Positions 26,197 to 36,457 of a DNA stretch of 64,000 bases are shown piece after piece. The notes beneath the pieces are model-generated. The model made no database searches. It worked only from the letters and a program-made list of their open reading frames with translations, and was not told the origin of the DNA. Source of the stretch: Campylobacter vulpis (GTDB lineage Bacteria > Campylobacterota > Campylobacteria > Campylobacterales > Campylobacteraceae); NCBI RefSeq assembly GCF_014217995.1, contig NZ_CP041617.1, positions 558,001 to 622,000 of the forward strand, given 5' to 3'. The translations under genes were made by a program, and so were the position numbers. How positions within the stretch are numbered: position 1 is the stretch's first letter; the number at the start of each line of letters is the position of its first letter.

Positions 26197-27486
26197 ATGC
26201 GTCAAATTCATTTTATAGGTATAGGTGGTATTGGAATTTCAGCTTTGGCTAGATTTTTAAAAGAGAGGGGATATGAGATTAGCGGGAGTGATTTAAAGCC
26301 TAGTAAAATTACAAAAGAGCTTGAAGAAGAGGGTGTGAAAGTATCCATTCCGCATAGTGAAGAAAATGTATGCGGTAAGGATTTGGTGATTTATTCTGCA
26401 GCAATCAAAGAGGAAAATAAGGAATTTAAACACGCAAAAAAACTAGGAATTCGTTGTCTTTCAAGAAAAGAGGCTTTACCTTTAATTTTACAAGACAAAA
26501 AGGTCTTTGCTGTGGCTGGAGCTCACGGAAAAAGCACGACTTCTAGTATTTTGGCTTCTTTGCTTGATGATGCGAGTGTGATTATTGGGGCAGTGCTTAA
26601 GGAATTTGGTTCAAATATGATTTATAAAGAAAGCGAAAGGCTTGTTTTTGAGGCAGATGAGAGTGATAGCTCTTTTTTAAATTCAAATCCTTATCTAGCC
26701 ATAGTTACAAATGTGGAAGCTGAACATTTAGAGCATTACAACAACGATCTTTCTAAGCTTCATAATGCTTATGCGGATTTTTTAAATGTTGCCAAAATGC
26801 GTGTTATTAATGCTGAAGATCATTTTTTAAAAAACTATAAAGGCGAAGCTTTAAGGCTTTATCCTAGTGTGGATATTAAAAATATTTCTATGCAAATTGA
26901 AGATTATAAGCCACTTACTTGTTTTGAATTTAAGGATTTGGGGCAATTTAGTGTTTTTGGTATGGGCTATCATTTAGCTCTTGATGCGGCTTTGGCGATA
27001 ATGGCAGCTTTAGAATTTGAAGATGTGGAGCAGGTGCGTTTGAAACTTAAAAATTATCAAGGGATTAAGAAGCGTTTTGATATTTTATATGCAGATGAAG
27101 ATTTGGCTATTATTGATGATTATGGGCATCATCCAACAGAAATTAAAGCAACCTTGAGTGCCGCAAAAGAATATGCGAAACTTGCAAATTATTCTAAAAT
27201 CACAGCTATTTTTGAGCCACATCGCTATACGCGTTTGGTGGCAAATTTGGAGCATTTTAAGGAGGCTTTCGAGAATGTGGATATGCTTGTTATTTTGCCT
27301 GTTTATGCGGCTGGAGAAGATGAGATTGAGCTTGATTTAAGGGCGCATTTTCCTAAGGCTTTGTTTGTAGATGATATTAAAAGAGAGGGGAAATTTTTAG
27401 TGGCAAACAAGGGAGAACTTTTTGATGAGGGGCTTATTATAGGCTTTGGTGCGGGAGATATTAGCGTAAAATTAAGAGCTAATTAG
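26197..27486 (+). CDS. murC: UDP-N-acetylmuramate--L-alanine ligase
   Basis: MurC adds L-Ala to UDP-MurNAc, the first peptide-forming step of peptidoglycan synthesis in the cytoplasm. The 429 residues show the N-terminal UDP-binding motif GIGGIGISALA, the ATP loop AGAHGKSTTSS, EADESDSSFL and DDYGHHPTEI. It is the first core gene after the hsd region. Its last 4 nt overlap the end of the convergent aroE. Confidence 0.96.
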   Translation: MRQIHFIGIGGIGISALARFLKERGYEISGSDLKPSKITKELEEEGVKVSIPHSEENVCGKDLVIYSAAIKEENKEFKHAKKLGIRCLSRKEALPLILQDKKVFAVAGAHGKSTTSSILASLLDDASVIIGAVLKEFGSNMIYKESERLVFEADESDSSFLNSNPYLAIVTNVEAEHLEHYNNDLSKLHNAYADFLNVAKMRVINAEDHFLKNYKGEALRLYPSVDIKNISMQIEDYKPLTCFEFKDLGQFSVFGMGYHLALDAALAIMAALEFEDVEQVRLKLKNYQGIKKRFDILYADEDLAIIDDYGHHPTEIKATLSAAKEYAKLANYSKITAIFEPHRYTRLVANLEHFKEAFENVDMLVILPVYAAGEDEIELDLRAHFPKALFVDDIKREGKFLVANKGELFDEGLIIGFGAGDISVKLRAN

Positions 27487-28265
27487 CGTAAATTTAGAGC
27501 CTCTAACATAGCTTTTTGAATTTGTTTTTGTTGATTTTTTAAGTCAAAAAAAAGCTCAAAAGCAAAAATACCTTGCCATAAAAGCATATGAAGTCCGTCT
27601 TTGTGTTTGATATTTTTTTCTTCATAAAATTTAATAAAAGGCGTTTTTTTACCATAAATCACTTCAAAAGCGTATTTTGTTCGTATTTTCTTTAATAAAT
27701 TGACATCACAGGGTAAATGATCATCATTTAAACCTGCCGAAGTGCTATTAATGATAATATCAAATTCAAAGTCCTTTAAATTCTCATAAAGCACACATTG
27801 AAAGTCTTTAAAATGTGTCAATTTTTTCTCACTACGATTAGCTATGATAGCGTGAATATTTTTTTGCTTGAGGGCATAAGCGATCGCTCTAGCCGTGCCT
27901 CCTGCACCTAAAATTAAGGCTTTTTTAACATCTTTAAATTCCTCAATAGCTTTTAAAAAGCCCGATGCGTCTGTATTGTAAGCATAAATTCGATTTTCTT
28001 TTAAGATAAGTGTATTAGCAGAGCCTATTTGAGTAGCTAAGTCATCTTTAAAATCGGCTATCTTAAGCGCTTCTTCTTTAAAGGGCAGGGTAATGTTTGC
28101 TCCATCAAGTCTAAGTTTGAAAAGATTTTCTTTAAGTTTTTCTTTATCTTTAAGATGAAAGCGAGTATAAATGCCATTAAGCCCTAAGAGTTTAATGGCA
28201 TTATTGTGAATTCTAGGCGATTTAGAATGAGAAATAGGATCGCCTATGACACAAAAAAAATTCAT
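27483..28265 (-). CDS. aroE: Shikimate dehydrogenase
   Basis: AroE reduces 3-dehydroshikimate with NADPH in aromatic amino acid synthesis. The 260 residues show the shikimate-binding N-terminus GDPISHSKSPRIHN, the catalytic Lys in NITLPFKEEA, NTDASGF and the nucleotide loop LGAGGTARAIA. The start overlaps the stop of the SPOR gene by 4 nt, so it is the last gene of a long minus-strand run. Confidence 0.95.
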   Translation of the reverse strand: MNFFCVIGDPISHSKSPRIHNNAIKLLGLNGIYTRFHLKDKEKLKENLFKLRLDGANITLPFKEEALKIADFKDDLATQIGSANTLILKENRIYAYNTDASGFLKAIEEFKDVKKALILGAGGTARAIAYALKQKNIHAIIANRSEKKLTHFKDFQCVLYENLKDFEFDIIINSTSAGLNDDHLPCDVNLLKKIRTKYAFEVIYGKKTPFIKFYEEKNIKHKDGLHMLLWQGIFAFELFFDLKNQQKQIQKAMLEALNLR

Positions 28266-29074
28266 TTTAGTGTGAAAGAAAAGGCGTCTTTTGCTATTTC
28301 TTGACGAATCTTTGCAAGTTCATTTGCGATTTTGTCTTTTTCAAAAGGACCAATTAAAACTTTAGTAATTTCTTTGCCGTTAATTGTCGTTTTAAAGAGC
28401 TTATAGTCATAACCTTTAGCTTTGACATTGGCAAGTTCTTTAGATTTTTGGTCTAGATTGCTAACTGAAAAAATTTGCACATACATACCCATAGCAAGAC
28501 CACTTGAATGTGTTGGGATAGCCTCGACATTTTTAAATAAATCCTTAGGATCAGCTTCTTTTTTAGGACTTTCTTTTGGTGTATTTACCTTTGGTGCTTC
28601 TGTTTTTTTAGGTGCTTCTTGCTTTGGTTTAGGTGTGTTTTGTTTTATTGGGCTTGGTTCTTGCTTGGCAACAGGAGTTTGTTCTTCCACCTCTGCGGGT
28701 TCTTGGATAGCAGGTGGAGGTGTTTGTGTTTCACTATTGACACTAGGTTCTGCTTGAATTTGAGAGCTTTCGTTACTCTCTTCGCCTTGAAGTTGTTTTC
28801 TTAACAAATCAAATTGATCTTCAGGCCTATTTTCTGTGATAGGCATATTTTCAAAGCCATTATTAGATTCTGTTGAAACTTGAGTGATTGGTTCGCTTGG
28901 TGGAGTTAGTTGTTCTGTGCTTTCATCACTATTGATAAGCTTCATAACTATCATAACAACTAAAAAAAGTATAATGAGAGCAATAGCTCTAAGGAGAATT
29001 TTTTTAATTTTCTCATTTTTATTGCTTTTTTCTAAGATGATGTCATCAAATTCATTTTTTTTATTGTTTTCCAT
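28262..29074 (-). CDS. SPOR-domain membrane protein
   Basis: A 270-residue single-pass protein: short cytoplasmic N-terminus, one membrane helix (about 27-46), a long Pro/Gln/Glu/Lys-rich linker (about 50-185) and a C-terminal SPOR domain (about 190-270, from GLAMGMYVQIFSVSN to DAFSFTLK). SPOR domains bind denuded peptidoglycan at division sites, so a DedD/FtsN-like role in division is likely, though the FtsN essential segment cannot be recognised. Overlaps aroE by 4 nt; the DUF1882 gene lies 11 nt upstream. Confidence 0.85.
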   Translation of the reverse strand: MENNKKNEFDDIILEKSNKNEKIKKILLRAIALIILFLVVMIVMKLINSDESTEQLTPPSEPITQVSTESNNGFENMPITENRPEDQFDLLRKQLQGEESNESSQIQAEPSVNSETQTPPPAIQEPAEVEEQTPVAKQEPSPIKQNTPKPKQEAPKKTEAPKVNTPKESPKKEADPKDLFKNVEAIPTHSSGLAMGMYVQIFSVSNLDQKSKELANVKAKGYDYKLFKTTINGKEITKVLIGPFEKDKIANELAKIRQEIAKDAFSFTLK

Positions 29075-29085
29075 AATTTTCCTTT

Positions 29086-29631
29086 TTACATATGTTTAGA
29101 CCACGAACTACCGCGTTCTTTTTGATAAACCTCATAAGGCACCACTAAAATATTAAAATCCCTTGGCATATCCATACTAGGAAAAACTTTCCATTCAATA
29201 GGCATTTTACTAGCAAACATCATAGAAAGTTTGGAAGCTAGAGAATAGCCTTCGTTTAAAGCCGTGTGCCCTTTATGAATATAAAGATGCAAATGCCCCG
29301 GCGTTTTAGTTTTATAGGCTGTAAAATTAATAAAACCTTCCTCACGTAGGATAAGCTGTGCTCTATGCCAAAACCTCTCAGCGTTAAATCCATTATAGTC
29401 AAAAACGATATTTTCGACCTTATTATCCTTCGTGATAAGATCGTGAGCTACAACGATTTTTTTACTGGCGTGTTCTCTCAAAATGTTCGCATTAAGGGGG
29501 GCATCAATCCTTTCAAATTTATTAAAAAAATATCTTCCTCTATGCTCACATTTACTGACAATCTTATCTCGTTTAATATAATAATGGTCGCTTATCATTT
29601 TTATGAGCGACATATCCATAGCGGAAATCAA
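29086..29631 (-). CDS. DUF1882-domain protein of unknown function
   Basis: A 181-residue soluble protein conserved in Campylobacter and Helicobacter, placed by me in the DUF1882 family on general resemblance and gene context. Visible features are [17 protein letters not shown] near the N-terminus and the segment [21 protein letters not shown], which has a His-rich strand. No signal peptide or membrane helix is seen. It overlaps glyA by 4 nt at its start, within the lysS-glyA operon. The function is not known to me. Confidence 0.7.
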   Translation of the reverse strand: MISAMDMSLIKMISDHYYIKRDKIVSKCEHRGRYFFNKFERIDAPLNANILREHASKKIVVAHDLITKDNKVENIVFDYNGFNAERFWHRAQLILREEGFINFTAYKTKTPGHLHLYIHKGHTALNEGYSLASKLSMMFASKMPIEWKVFPSMDMPRDFNILVVPYEVYQKERGSSWSKHM

Positions 29632-30872
29632 AACATAGCCTTTGGATAAATAATAAAATTACTTGCAAGTTTTTTAAGCTTTTCTTTTATATTGATTTGC
29701 AAATTTGTATTGTCAATATCATCTAAAATATCTGCAATGGAGTGTGCTACCATTTCTATTTCTTTTTCCTTAAAGCCTCTTGCAGTAAGTGCTGGTGTGC
29801 CAAGTCTTAAACCGCTGGTTACAAAAGGACTGCGTGTCTCACCGGGGACAGTATTTTTATTAGCAGTAATTCCTGCATTTCCTAAAGCTAAATCCGCATC
29901 TTTACCGCTAAATTCTCTATTTAAAAAGCTCATTAAAACAAGATGATTGTCTGTACCATCACTGACAAGCTTAAAATTTCTTTCCATTAAAATTTTTGCT
30001 AAAACTTTAGCATTTTGCACCACTTGTTTAGCATAATTCTTCCACTCAGGACTTAAATTAAATTTAAAACCAACAGCCTTAGCGGCAATGATATGCATTA
30101 AGGGACCACCTTGAATTCCCGGAAAAATCGCAGAATTAATTTTTTTAGCAATTTCCTCATCATTACTCATAATAATCCCACCTCTAGGACCTCTTAAAGT
30201 TTTATGTGTAGTGGAACTAACGATATGTGCGTGAGGGAAAGGGCTAGGATGCTCTCCTGCTACGACAAGTCCAGCAATATGGGCAATATCTGCAAAAAGA
30301 TAAGCCCCGACTTCATCGGCTATCTCCCTAAATTTCGCAAAATCAATAATTCTAGCATAAGCACTCGCTCCACATACAATGAGTTTAGGTTTAACAATAT
30401 GAGCTATCTCTCTTACTTTTTCATAATTAATACGCCCATCAAGCTCAACTCCATAAAAAAAACTTTCATACATTTTACCCGAGCTACTAACTTTAGCACC
30501 GTGTGTGAGATGTCCTCCGTGGCTTAAATCCATACCTAAAATTTTATCTCCTGCATTAAGCAGGGCAGCATACACACCTTGATTTGCCTGTGAGCCTGAA
30601 TTTGGCTGGACATTAGCAAAGGCACAATTAAAAAGTTTTTTACATCTTTCGATAGCAAGAGTTTCAATTTCATCGACTATTTCACAACCACCATAATATC
30701 TTTTCCCCGGATAACCTTCGGCATATTTATTTGTCAAAACGCTACCCATTACCTCCATCACTTCAGGTAGAGTAAAATTTTCACTTGCTATCATTTCAAG
30801 TCCATCGCATTGACGCTTTAATTCTGCATTGGTAAGATTGTAAATTTCTTCATCAAATTGCTCTAAACTCAT
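29628..30872 (-). CDS. glyA: Serine hydroxymethyltransferase
   Basis: GlyA interconverts serine and glycine with tetrahydrofolate and supplies one-carbon units. The 414 residues include [13 protein letters not shown], the GSQANQGVY segment, HGGHLTHG, and the PLP lysine in [13 protein letters not shown]. Start and stop overlap both neighbours by 4 nt (lysS upstream, DUF1882 gene downstream), which indicates tight coupling. Confidence 0.97.
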   Translation of the reverse strand: MSLEQFDEEIYNLTNAELKRQCDGLEMIASENFTLPEVMEVMGSVLTNKYAEGYPGKRYYGGCEIVDEIETLAIERCKKLFNCAFANVQPNSGSQANQGVYAALLNAGDKILGMDLSHGGHLTHGAKVSSSGKMYESFFYGVELDGRINYEKVREIAHIVKPKLIVCGASAYARIIDFAKFREIADEVGAYLFADIAHIAGLVVAGEHPSPFPHAHIVSSTTHKTLRGPRGGIIMSNDEEIAKKINSAIFPGIQGGPLMHIIAAKAVGFKFNLSPEWKNYAKQVVQNAKVLAKILMERNFKLVSDGTDNHLVLMSFLNREFSGKDADLALGNAGITANKNTVPGETRSPFVTSGLRLGTPALTARGFKEKEIEMVAHSIADILDDIDNTNLQINIKEKLKKLASNFIIYPKAMF

Positions 30873-32377
30873 TCTTTATCCTCCTTAAGTTCTGATTTTA
30901 ATGGACGCATCGCAGGGAATAAAATTACATCGCGAATTGACTTTTTTCCCGTTAAAAGCATAACAAGTCTATCGATGCCTATGCCCTCGCCAGCAGTTGG
31001 AGGCATACCATAACCTAGAGCATTAACAAAATCCTCGTCCATTTCACACGCTTCTTCATCGCCGGCGTTTTTGGCTTCGATTTGTTTTAAAAATCTTTCA
31101 TACTGATCAAGTGGATCGTTTAATTCATTAAAGCCATTTGCAATTTCTTTTCCGGCGATGAAAAGCTCGAAGCGTTCCGCTATATTTTCATCTTTTTCGC
31201 TACGCCTTGAAAGAGGACTTATGGATATAGGAAAATCTATGATGAAAGTGGGATTGATGAGCTTATCTTCAACATAATGATCAAAAAGTTCTGCTTGCAA
31301 ATGTCCCAAATCTAGTCTTTCATTTGCTTCAAAGCCATCGCTTTTGAGTTTATTTAAAATTTGTTCCTTATTTTCTATGATTTCTTTACTTAAATTTCCA
31401 TATTTTTCTAAGGCTTCTTTATAGCTAATTCTTTCAAAAGGTTTAGAAAAATCGATGGTTTTATCGTCAAATTTTATTTTGCTTTCCAATTTTAATTCTT
31501 TTAAAAGTAGAGCAAAAAGCTCTTCTGTTAAATCCATTAAATCCTTATAATTGTGATAAGTCCAGTAAAATTCTATGGTAGTAAATTCAGGGTTGTGGGT
31601 AAGATCCATACCTTCATTTCTAAAACAGCGATTAATCTCAAAAACAGCTTCAAATCCTCCTACAATAAGCCTTTTTAAGTGAAGTTCTGGAGCAATTCTT
31701 AAAAATCTTTCCACACCTAAGGCATTATGAAAAGTTACAAAAGGTTTGGCATTTGCTCCTCCTGCAATGGGGTGCATCATAGGGGTTTCTACTTCTAAAA
31801 AACCTTTATTTTCAAAAAAATGTCGAATCAAACTTACAATTTTAGAACGCGTAAAAAAATCTTTTCTAACATCAGTATTCATAATCATATCTACATAGCG
31901 TTTGCGGTATCTTTGTTCAATGTCTGTAAGTCCGTGAAATTTTTCAGGTAAAGGCACGATGCTTTTTGCCGCAAGGGTTAATTTGCTAATGTGTAGGCTA
32001 AATTCTCCCATTTTAGTTAGAAAAGGATAGCCTTTAGCTAAGATAATGTCGCCCACCTCTAGATTTTTTTTAAAAAGATTAAATTGTTCTTCGCCTATAC
32101 TATCTTTAGAAAAGTAAATTTGAACATTTTCGCTTTCGTCTTCTATATTTGCAAAGATGGACTTTCCAGCTATTCTCAAAAGCTTAATGCGTCCTGCTAT
32201 GCTTACAAAAACATTTTCATCTCTTTTTTCATCATTTTGTGTGATGTAGGCAAATTTATTTTTAAATTCTTTAATGCTTAATTCTTTTTGTAAAAAATGC
32301 GGATAAGGATTAAATCCCGCCGTTTTAAGTTCCGTTGCCTTGGCGATTCTTTGTTGCTCTAAAACATTATCAAACAT
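30869..32377 (-). CDS. lysS: Lysyl-tRNA synthetase (class II)
   Basis: Charges tRNA-Lys. The 502 residues show the N-terminal OB-fold anticodon-binding domain (about 50-140, with [19 protein letters not shown]) and the class II catalytic core: motif 1 ending in [14 protein letters not shown], motif 2 [15 protein letters not shown] and motif 3 [11 protein letters not shown]. It follows fur without a gap and overlaps glyA by 4 nt, the fur-lysS-glyA order known in Campylobacter. Confidence 0.97.
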   Translation of the reverse strand: MFDNVLEQQRIAKATELKTAGFNPYPHFLQKELSIKEFKNKFAYITQNDEKRDENVFVSIAGRIKLLRIAGKSIFANIEDESENVQIYFSKDSIGEEQFNLFKKNLEVGDIILAKGYPFLTKMGEFSLHISKLTLAAKSIVPLPEKFHGLTDIEQRYRKRYVDMIMNTDVRKDFFTRSKIVSLIRHFFENKGFLEVETPMMHPIAGGANAKPFVTFHNALGVERFLRIAPELHLKRLIVGGFEAVFEINRCFRNEGMDLTHNPEFTTIEFYWTYHNYKDLMDLTEELFALLLKELKLESKIKFDDKTIDFSKPFERISYKEALEKYGNLSKEIIENKEQILNKLKSDGFEANERLDLGHLQAELFDHYVEDKLINPTFIIDFPISISPLSRRSEKDENIAERFELFIAGKEIANGFNELNDPLDQYERFLKQIEAKNAGDEEACEMDEDFVNALGYGMPPTAGEGIGIDRLVMLLTGKKSIRDVILFPAMRPLKSELKEDKE

Positions 32378-32848
32378 TTATATTTTCACCTTTGTCTTAT
32401 GATTGCAATCACTACAAATTCCATAAAGCTGCATTAAGTGTCCTGTGAGTTTAAAATGATGTTCATTGGCAATTAAAGATTGCTGTCTCTCTATGATAGG
32501 GTTTTCAAATTCTATAATTTTCCCGCAAACTTTACAAATCATATGGTCGTGATGAGGTTTGTTTGCAAGTTCGTATTTTTTACCTGCAGAACCAAAGGAT
32601 AAGGAGGTTACCATCTCGGCTTCTTCAAGTAGATTGAGTGTTCTATACACTGTGGCTATGCCGACATTAGAGTCTGGTTCTGCCTGTTTGATTTCCATAT
32701 ATAGGCTTTCTGGTGTATAGTGTGTGTCGCTGTGGTAAAGCGTTTTAAGCAAAACTTCTCTCTGTTTGGTATATTTAAGACCACCTTCACGCAAGATTTT
32801 TTTAAATTTTTCAAGCAAAACATCGTATTCTAAATTTTCCATTAGCAT
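32378..32848 (-). CDS. fur: Ferric uptake regulator Fur
   Basis: Iron-responsive repressor of 156 residues. The N-terminal winged helix includes [15 protein letters not shown] and [16 protein letters not shown] (recognition helix); the dimerisation domain has the HHDHMIC metal site and two CxxC zinc pairs (CKVC, CSDC). The first ATG (32848) sits 7 nt after AAGGA and 1 nt from the cvpA stop; a second in-frame ATG lies two codons on. In C. jejuni fur is reported to be expressed from promoters upstream of preceding genes rather than one of its own, consistent with the lack of a gap here. Confidence 0.96.
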   Translation of the reverse strand: MLMENLEYDVLLEKFKKILREGGLKYTKQREVLLKTLYHSDTHYTPESLYMEIKQAEPDSNVGIATVYRTLNLLEEAEMVTSLSFGSAGKKYELANKPHHDHMICKVCGKIIEFENPIIERQQSLIANEHHFKLTGHLMQLYGICSDCNHKTKVKI

Positions 32849-33412
32849 TTATTGTCCTTGAGCTTCATTGGATATATTTTCTACGCTTTCTTTTAAATTT
32901 TGTTGTGCTTCTTCTAGGTTTTGTTTGGCTAAAGGTTGATTCATAATGAATGCACCGGTATTTTTAAGCAAATTTAAAGTATAGCTATCTTTAGCGAAAT
33001 TTTCTAGTTTATCGTTTAAAAAATCTATTCTAGCAACACAAAAAACTAAAATTGCAAAAATTAAAAAGACCTTAGCTCCACCAAACAAAAAACCACCAAT
33101 TTTATCTAAGAATCCTAAACCGCTGAGTTTAATAAGCTTTGCTAAAAAATTTCCAAGCAATAAACAAGCGATCCAAAAAATAATTAAGATTGCTAAAAAG
33201 CCCGCAAAAGAAGCCAAGGACTCATTTTCTATTTTATAAAAGGTATTTTGTATGAAAGAAGCGCCATCGTTGGCATATTTTGAGGCGACAAAAACTCCGC
33301 CCACTATCCCTAAAAGTCCAAAGATTTCCCTAAATAATCCATTTAAAATTCCCTTGAGTCCCAGCAATAAAGTAAAGCCGATAATAAAAGCATCAAACCA
33401 ATAAAAACTCAT
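32849..33412 (-). CDS. cvpA: CvpA family membrane protein
   Basis: A 187-residue protein with four predicted membrane helices (from WFDAFIIGFTLLLGLKG to VFLIFAILVFCVARI) and a soluble C-terminal tail rich in Gln, Asn and Glu. CvpA proteins are linked to colicin V export in E. coli and to envelope stress tolerance elsewhere; the role here is unknown. It directly precedes fur and probably carries the promoter region that also drives fur. A 68-bp gap to gatC upstream contains AT-rich sequence. Confidence 0.85.
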   Translation of the reverse strand: MSFYWFDAFIIGFTLLLGLKGILNGLFREIFGLLGIVGGVFVASKYANDGASFIQNTFYKIENESLASFAGFLAILIIFWIACLLLGNFLAKLIKLSGLGFLDKIGGFLFGGAKVFLIFAILVFCVARIDFLNDKLENFAKDSYTLNLLKNTGAFIMNQPLAKQNLEEAQQNLKESVENISNEAQGQ

Positions 33413-33480
33413 TTTAATCTTACCTTAAAAATAAAAATCCGCAAATATATTCTACTTTAAATCTAAAAATGATGAGTAAA

Positions 33481-33768
33481 TCACTCTATGATTTTTGGCA
33501 CAGAAAAGAACTTTCCCTCGTGGCAGGGCGAATTTTTTAATACATTTTCTACCACTTCAGATGTTTTTTCATCATCAGTTCTTAGAGGTGTGCCGCCTTT
33601 TAATGTGCTTATTGCAACTTCGTTTTGACTTAAGTCTAGCGTGTTGAGCTTATCAACAAAATTGACAATTTCGCTTAATTCATTAATAACACTTTGTCTT
33701 TTTTCTTCATTAATTTTTAGAGCACTAAGCTTTTCAAGTTTATTTAAAAGTTTTTCATCAATTTGCAT
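33481..33768 (-). CDS. gatC: Asp-tRNA(Asn)/Glu-tRNA(Gln) amidotransferase subunit C
   Basis: The small stabilising subunit of GatCAB, which amidates mischarged Glu-tRNA-Gln and Asp-tRNA-Asn. It has 95 residues from the preferred start. An ATG at 33789 is in frame but has no ribosome-binding site; the ATG at 33768 follows TTAGGATTGCAA and gives the usual MQIDEKLLNKLEKLSAL. The C-terminal PLRTDDE is conserved. gatA and gatB are elsewhere, as is normal in Campylobacter. Confidence 0.9.
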   Translation of the reverse strand: MQIDEKLLNKLEKLSALKINEEKRQSVINELSEIVNFVDKLNTLDLSQNEVAISTLKGGTPLRTDDEKTSEVVENVLKNSPCHEGKFFSVPKIIE

Positions 33769-33883
33769 TTGCAATCCTAAAATTTTCAAAATTTCAAGCG
33801 AATTATAACATAAAAGGCTTAATTGTTTAGAATATTTTGTTTTATTATGTTACAATTTTGCAAAAATTCAAAAAGGAACTATT

Positions 33884-34462
33884 TTGGCATTAAAAGAGAA
33901 TTTGAAAGCAATAAAAACGGAAATCAATACAGAAGAACAATTTTTGGAAAATTTCATCAAGGGCGAGAGATTTATACGCAAATATAAGCTTTATTTTGTA
34001 AGTTTTGTAATCATTTTTGTTTTATGGTTAATAGTAAGTTTTATTATGGATACCATAAAAGAGAGCAATGTGAAGGAAAGTAATGAAATTTACGCTAATT
34101 TACTTATAAAAAATGATGATAAAGCTCTTTTGGATAGATTAAAAGATAAAAATCTTAATTTATATGCTATTTTTTTAATGCAAAAATTGGCTAAAAATCC
34201 AATGGATACGCAAATTTTACAAGAGCTCAACGCGTTAAGTGAAAATGAAAAAGTTGAACCCTTATTTCGTAATATTATAGCTTTAGCCAACAATGATAAA
34301 TCCATATTTTTAAAAGATTATGCTAAAATTTTGGAGGCTTATATGCTTTTAGAACAAAAGAAAATAGAAGAGGCAAATGTTCTTCTTGCTCAAATTAAGT
34401 CAAATACGCCTTTGGAACAAATTGCTAAAAATTTCAAACATTATCAAGGCATATCACAATGA
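33884..34462 (+). CDS. YfgM-like membrane-anchored TPR protein
   Basis: A 192-residue protein with one N-terminal membrane helix (about 37-57, FVSFVIIFVLWLIVSF) and a helical repeat-like C-terminal domain, as in YfgM/AncE proteins. The start is TTG after AAAAGGAAC. It overlaps the following lipoprotein gene by 4 nt. In E. coli yfgM is directly followed by bamB, and the next gene here looks BamB-like, which is the main argument for this call. Sequence identity looks low, so the assignment is tentative. Confidence 0.6.
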   Translation: MALKENLKAIKTEINTEEQFLENFIKGERFIRKYKLYFVSFVIIFVLWLIVSFIMDTIKESNVKESNEIYANLLIKNDDKALLDRLKDKNLNLYAIFLMQKLAKNPMDTQILQELNALSENEKVEPLFRNIIALANNDKSIFLKDYAKILEAYMLLEQKKIEEANVLLAQIKSNTPLEQIAKNFKHYQGISQ

Positions 34463-35463
34463 AACATATCGCAATAACTCTTTTTTGTCTTTTTTTGCTT
34501 TGTGCTTGTGGCACAAAAAGGCAGTATTTTACACCTAGCTATGAGGATGGAATTTTAAATTCTAGTGGAAGTCTAGGGGCTAAAATCATTGACTATAATA
34601 TTGCTTCAGCTAAATTAAATAATGGCAAAGTGATCTTTGAAAATGATGGCGTTTTAGATTTTAAGTTAGAGAAAAATTATACACTTTTGCACTATCAAAA
34701 TGACGAATTTGTTGTAGCGGATAATGAAGGAAATTTGAAAATTCTAAATGCAGATAAAGAAGAACTTTACGCATATCAATTTGATGCGAGTGTTTTAAGT
34801 GTGGCTTTGAGTGGAGATGATATTGCTTTAATTTTAGCGAATAATACCATTGTCTTAGCAAATCGTAGTTTAGGTGTGAAATTTTCTAAAACTTTCACGC
34901 AAGCCGTGGCACAAGATTATCGCTTTGCCGCTCCTGTATTTTTAGGAGAATTAATTATTTATCCTACCTTAGACGGAAAACTTATCGTTTTTTCTAGATT
35001 CAATTCTCAAATTGTAAAAGATGTGATTGTTTCATCGCAAGACTTTTTTAATAACATTATTCATTTAAGTGTTTTGGATGATAAAATGATAGCTGCAAGT
35101 GGAAAAAAGATTATAGTTGTTACTCCTGCAAAGACCTTTTATTTGGATACAGATATCAAAGAAGTGCTTGTTGATGAAAATGCTATTTTTATCTTAGGAA
35201 AAGATGGAAGTGTGATAAAGACGGATTTTGAATTAAAAAAGCTTGATGAAAAGAAATTTGAATTTGCTATTTTTAATAAAGCAAGTATTTATGGGAATCA
35301 TTTATATATTTTTGAAAAAATGGGCTTTTTGATTAAGTGTGACACTCAACTTGAAAATATAGAAATTTTTAAACTCGAGGGTGCTGTTGATAAAAAATCT
35401 TTTATGAATGGAAATAAATTTTATTATGACAATCGTATTTTGGATTTAGATAAAATTTTATAG
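34459..35463 (+). CDS. BamB-like outer-membrane lipoprotein
   Basis: A 334-residue protein with a lipoprotein signal peptide (MKHIAITLFCLFLLCAC, lipobox LCAC, Cys17). The rest is repeated short beta strands (for example FVVADNEGNLKILNADKEELYAY, IFILGKDGSVIKTDF) like the blades of a beta-propeller. BamB is the propeller scaffold of the outer-membrane protein assembly machine. The call rests on fold pattern and on the yfgM-bamB style gene order. An alternative is an unrelated propeller lipoprotein. Confidence 0.6.
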   Translation: MKHIAITLFCLFLLCACGTKRQYFTPSYEDGILNSSGSLGAKIIDYNIASAKLNNGKVIFENDGVLDFKLEKNYTLLHYQNDEFVVADNEGNLKILNADKEELYAYQFDASVLSVALSGDDIALILANNTIVLANRSLGVKFSKTFTQAVAQDYRFAAPVFLGELIIYPTLDGKLIVFSRFNSQIVKDVIVSSQDFFNNIIHLSVLDDKMIAASGKKIIVVTPAKTFYLDTDIKEVLVDENAIFILGKDGSVIKTDFELKKLDEKKFEFAIFNKASIYGNHLYIFEKMGFLIKCDTQLENIEIFKLEGAVDKKSFMNGNKFYYDNRILDLDKIL

Positions 35464-35470
35464 GATTGAT

Positions 35471-35725
35471 GTGGATTTGAGTGAATTTACTAAGAAGCGA
35501 AACTTTTCTTGTGTTTTAAGTGGGGAAAATTTAATTTTTTCTTATGTAGGTAAATCGAGATTTGTGTTAAAAGATGCGGTATTTTTAGAACACTTATGTC
35601 TTGATATTTTAGAAAAATATAATATTAAAAATGTTAATTTTTCTTTTGTTTCGCATTCGGCACTTTGTTCTAAGGCTAAGGCTTATTTGCAAATGAAGGG
35701 TTTTAGTATCAATGCTTCTATGTGA
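35471..35725 (+). CDS. Small conserved hypothetical protein
   Basis: 84 residues, GTG start after TAGGATTGAT. No membrane helix, signal or known motif; it contains two Cys residues in VSHSALCSKAKAYLQMKG and two strand-helix units. It starts 7 nt after the lipoprotein gene and overlaps the start of coaX by 14 nt, so it is a genuine member of this operon. It corresponds by position to a C. jejuni gene of unknown function. Confidence 0.6.
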   Translation: MDLSEFTKKRNFSCVLSGENLIFSYVGKSRFVLKDAVFLEHLCLDILEKYNIKNVNFSFVSHSALCSKAKAYLQMKGFSINASM

Positions 35726-36344
35726 TATAGGTAATTCTAGTGCGAATTTTTTGGATGATAATAAATATTTTACTCTAAACATAGAGCAATTTTTAGAATT
35801 TAAAAGTGAGCAAAAAATCTATTATATTAATGTTAATGAAAGACTTAAGACTTATTTATCTACACAAAGTCATTTTATTAATCTTGAGCCTTATTTCGCT
35901 TTTGATACGATTTATCAAGGACTTGGCGTGGATAGAATTGCGGCTTGCTATACTATAAGCGATGGAGTGGTTGTGGATGCTGGAAGTGCAATTACTGTGG
36001 ATTTGGTGTCAAATTTTATTCATTTAGGAGGATTTATTTTGCCCGGGATTGCTAATTATAAAAAAATTTACGCTCATATATCTCCGCGTTTAAAGGGCGA
36101 ATTTAATACACAAATTAGCTTTGATGCTTTTCCGCAAAAAACAAATGATGCTCTCAGCTATGCTGTTTTTAAAGGAATTTATTTGCTCATCAAAGATGTG
36201 GCAAAAAACGAGAAACTATATTTTACAGGAGGAGATGGTCAGTTTTTGGCAAATTTTTTTGATAATGCTATTTATGATAAATTATTAATTTTTAGAGGAA
36301 TGAAAAAGCTTATCGGTGAAAATCCTCGCATTTTAAAACTTTAA
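35712..36344 (+). CDS. coaX: Type III pantothenate kinase
   Basis: CoaX phosphorylates pantothenate, the first step of coenzyme A synthesis. The 210 residues show the ASKHA-fold ATP motif CDIGNSSANF (about 4-13), the second motif DAGSAITVDLV, GGFILPG and a late GGDGQFLA. Shorter than most CoaX (about 250), as is typical for Campylobacter and Helicobacter. It overlaps the preceding small gene by 14 nt and is last of its operon. Confidence 0.9.
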   Translation: MLLCDIGNSSANFLDDNKYFTLNIEQFLEFKSEQKIYYINVNERLKTYLSTQSHFINLEPYFAFDTIYQGLGVDRIAACYTISDGVVVDAGSAITVDLVSNFIHLGGFILPGIANYKKIYAHISPRLKGEFNTQISFDAFPQKTNDALSYAVFKGIYLLIKDVAKNEKLYFTGGDGQFLANFFDNAIYDKLLIFRGMKKLIGENPRILKL

Positions 36345-36457
36345 AGTGTTACTATTTTACTCATAAATTTTAAGCTTTTATAACTTTTATTTTTTTATAA
36401 AATAAAATGAATTACACTTTTACTTTGTAAAGAAATAAACTATTTTAAGGAAAATCG

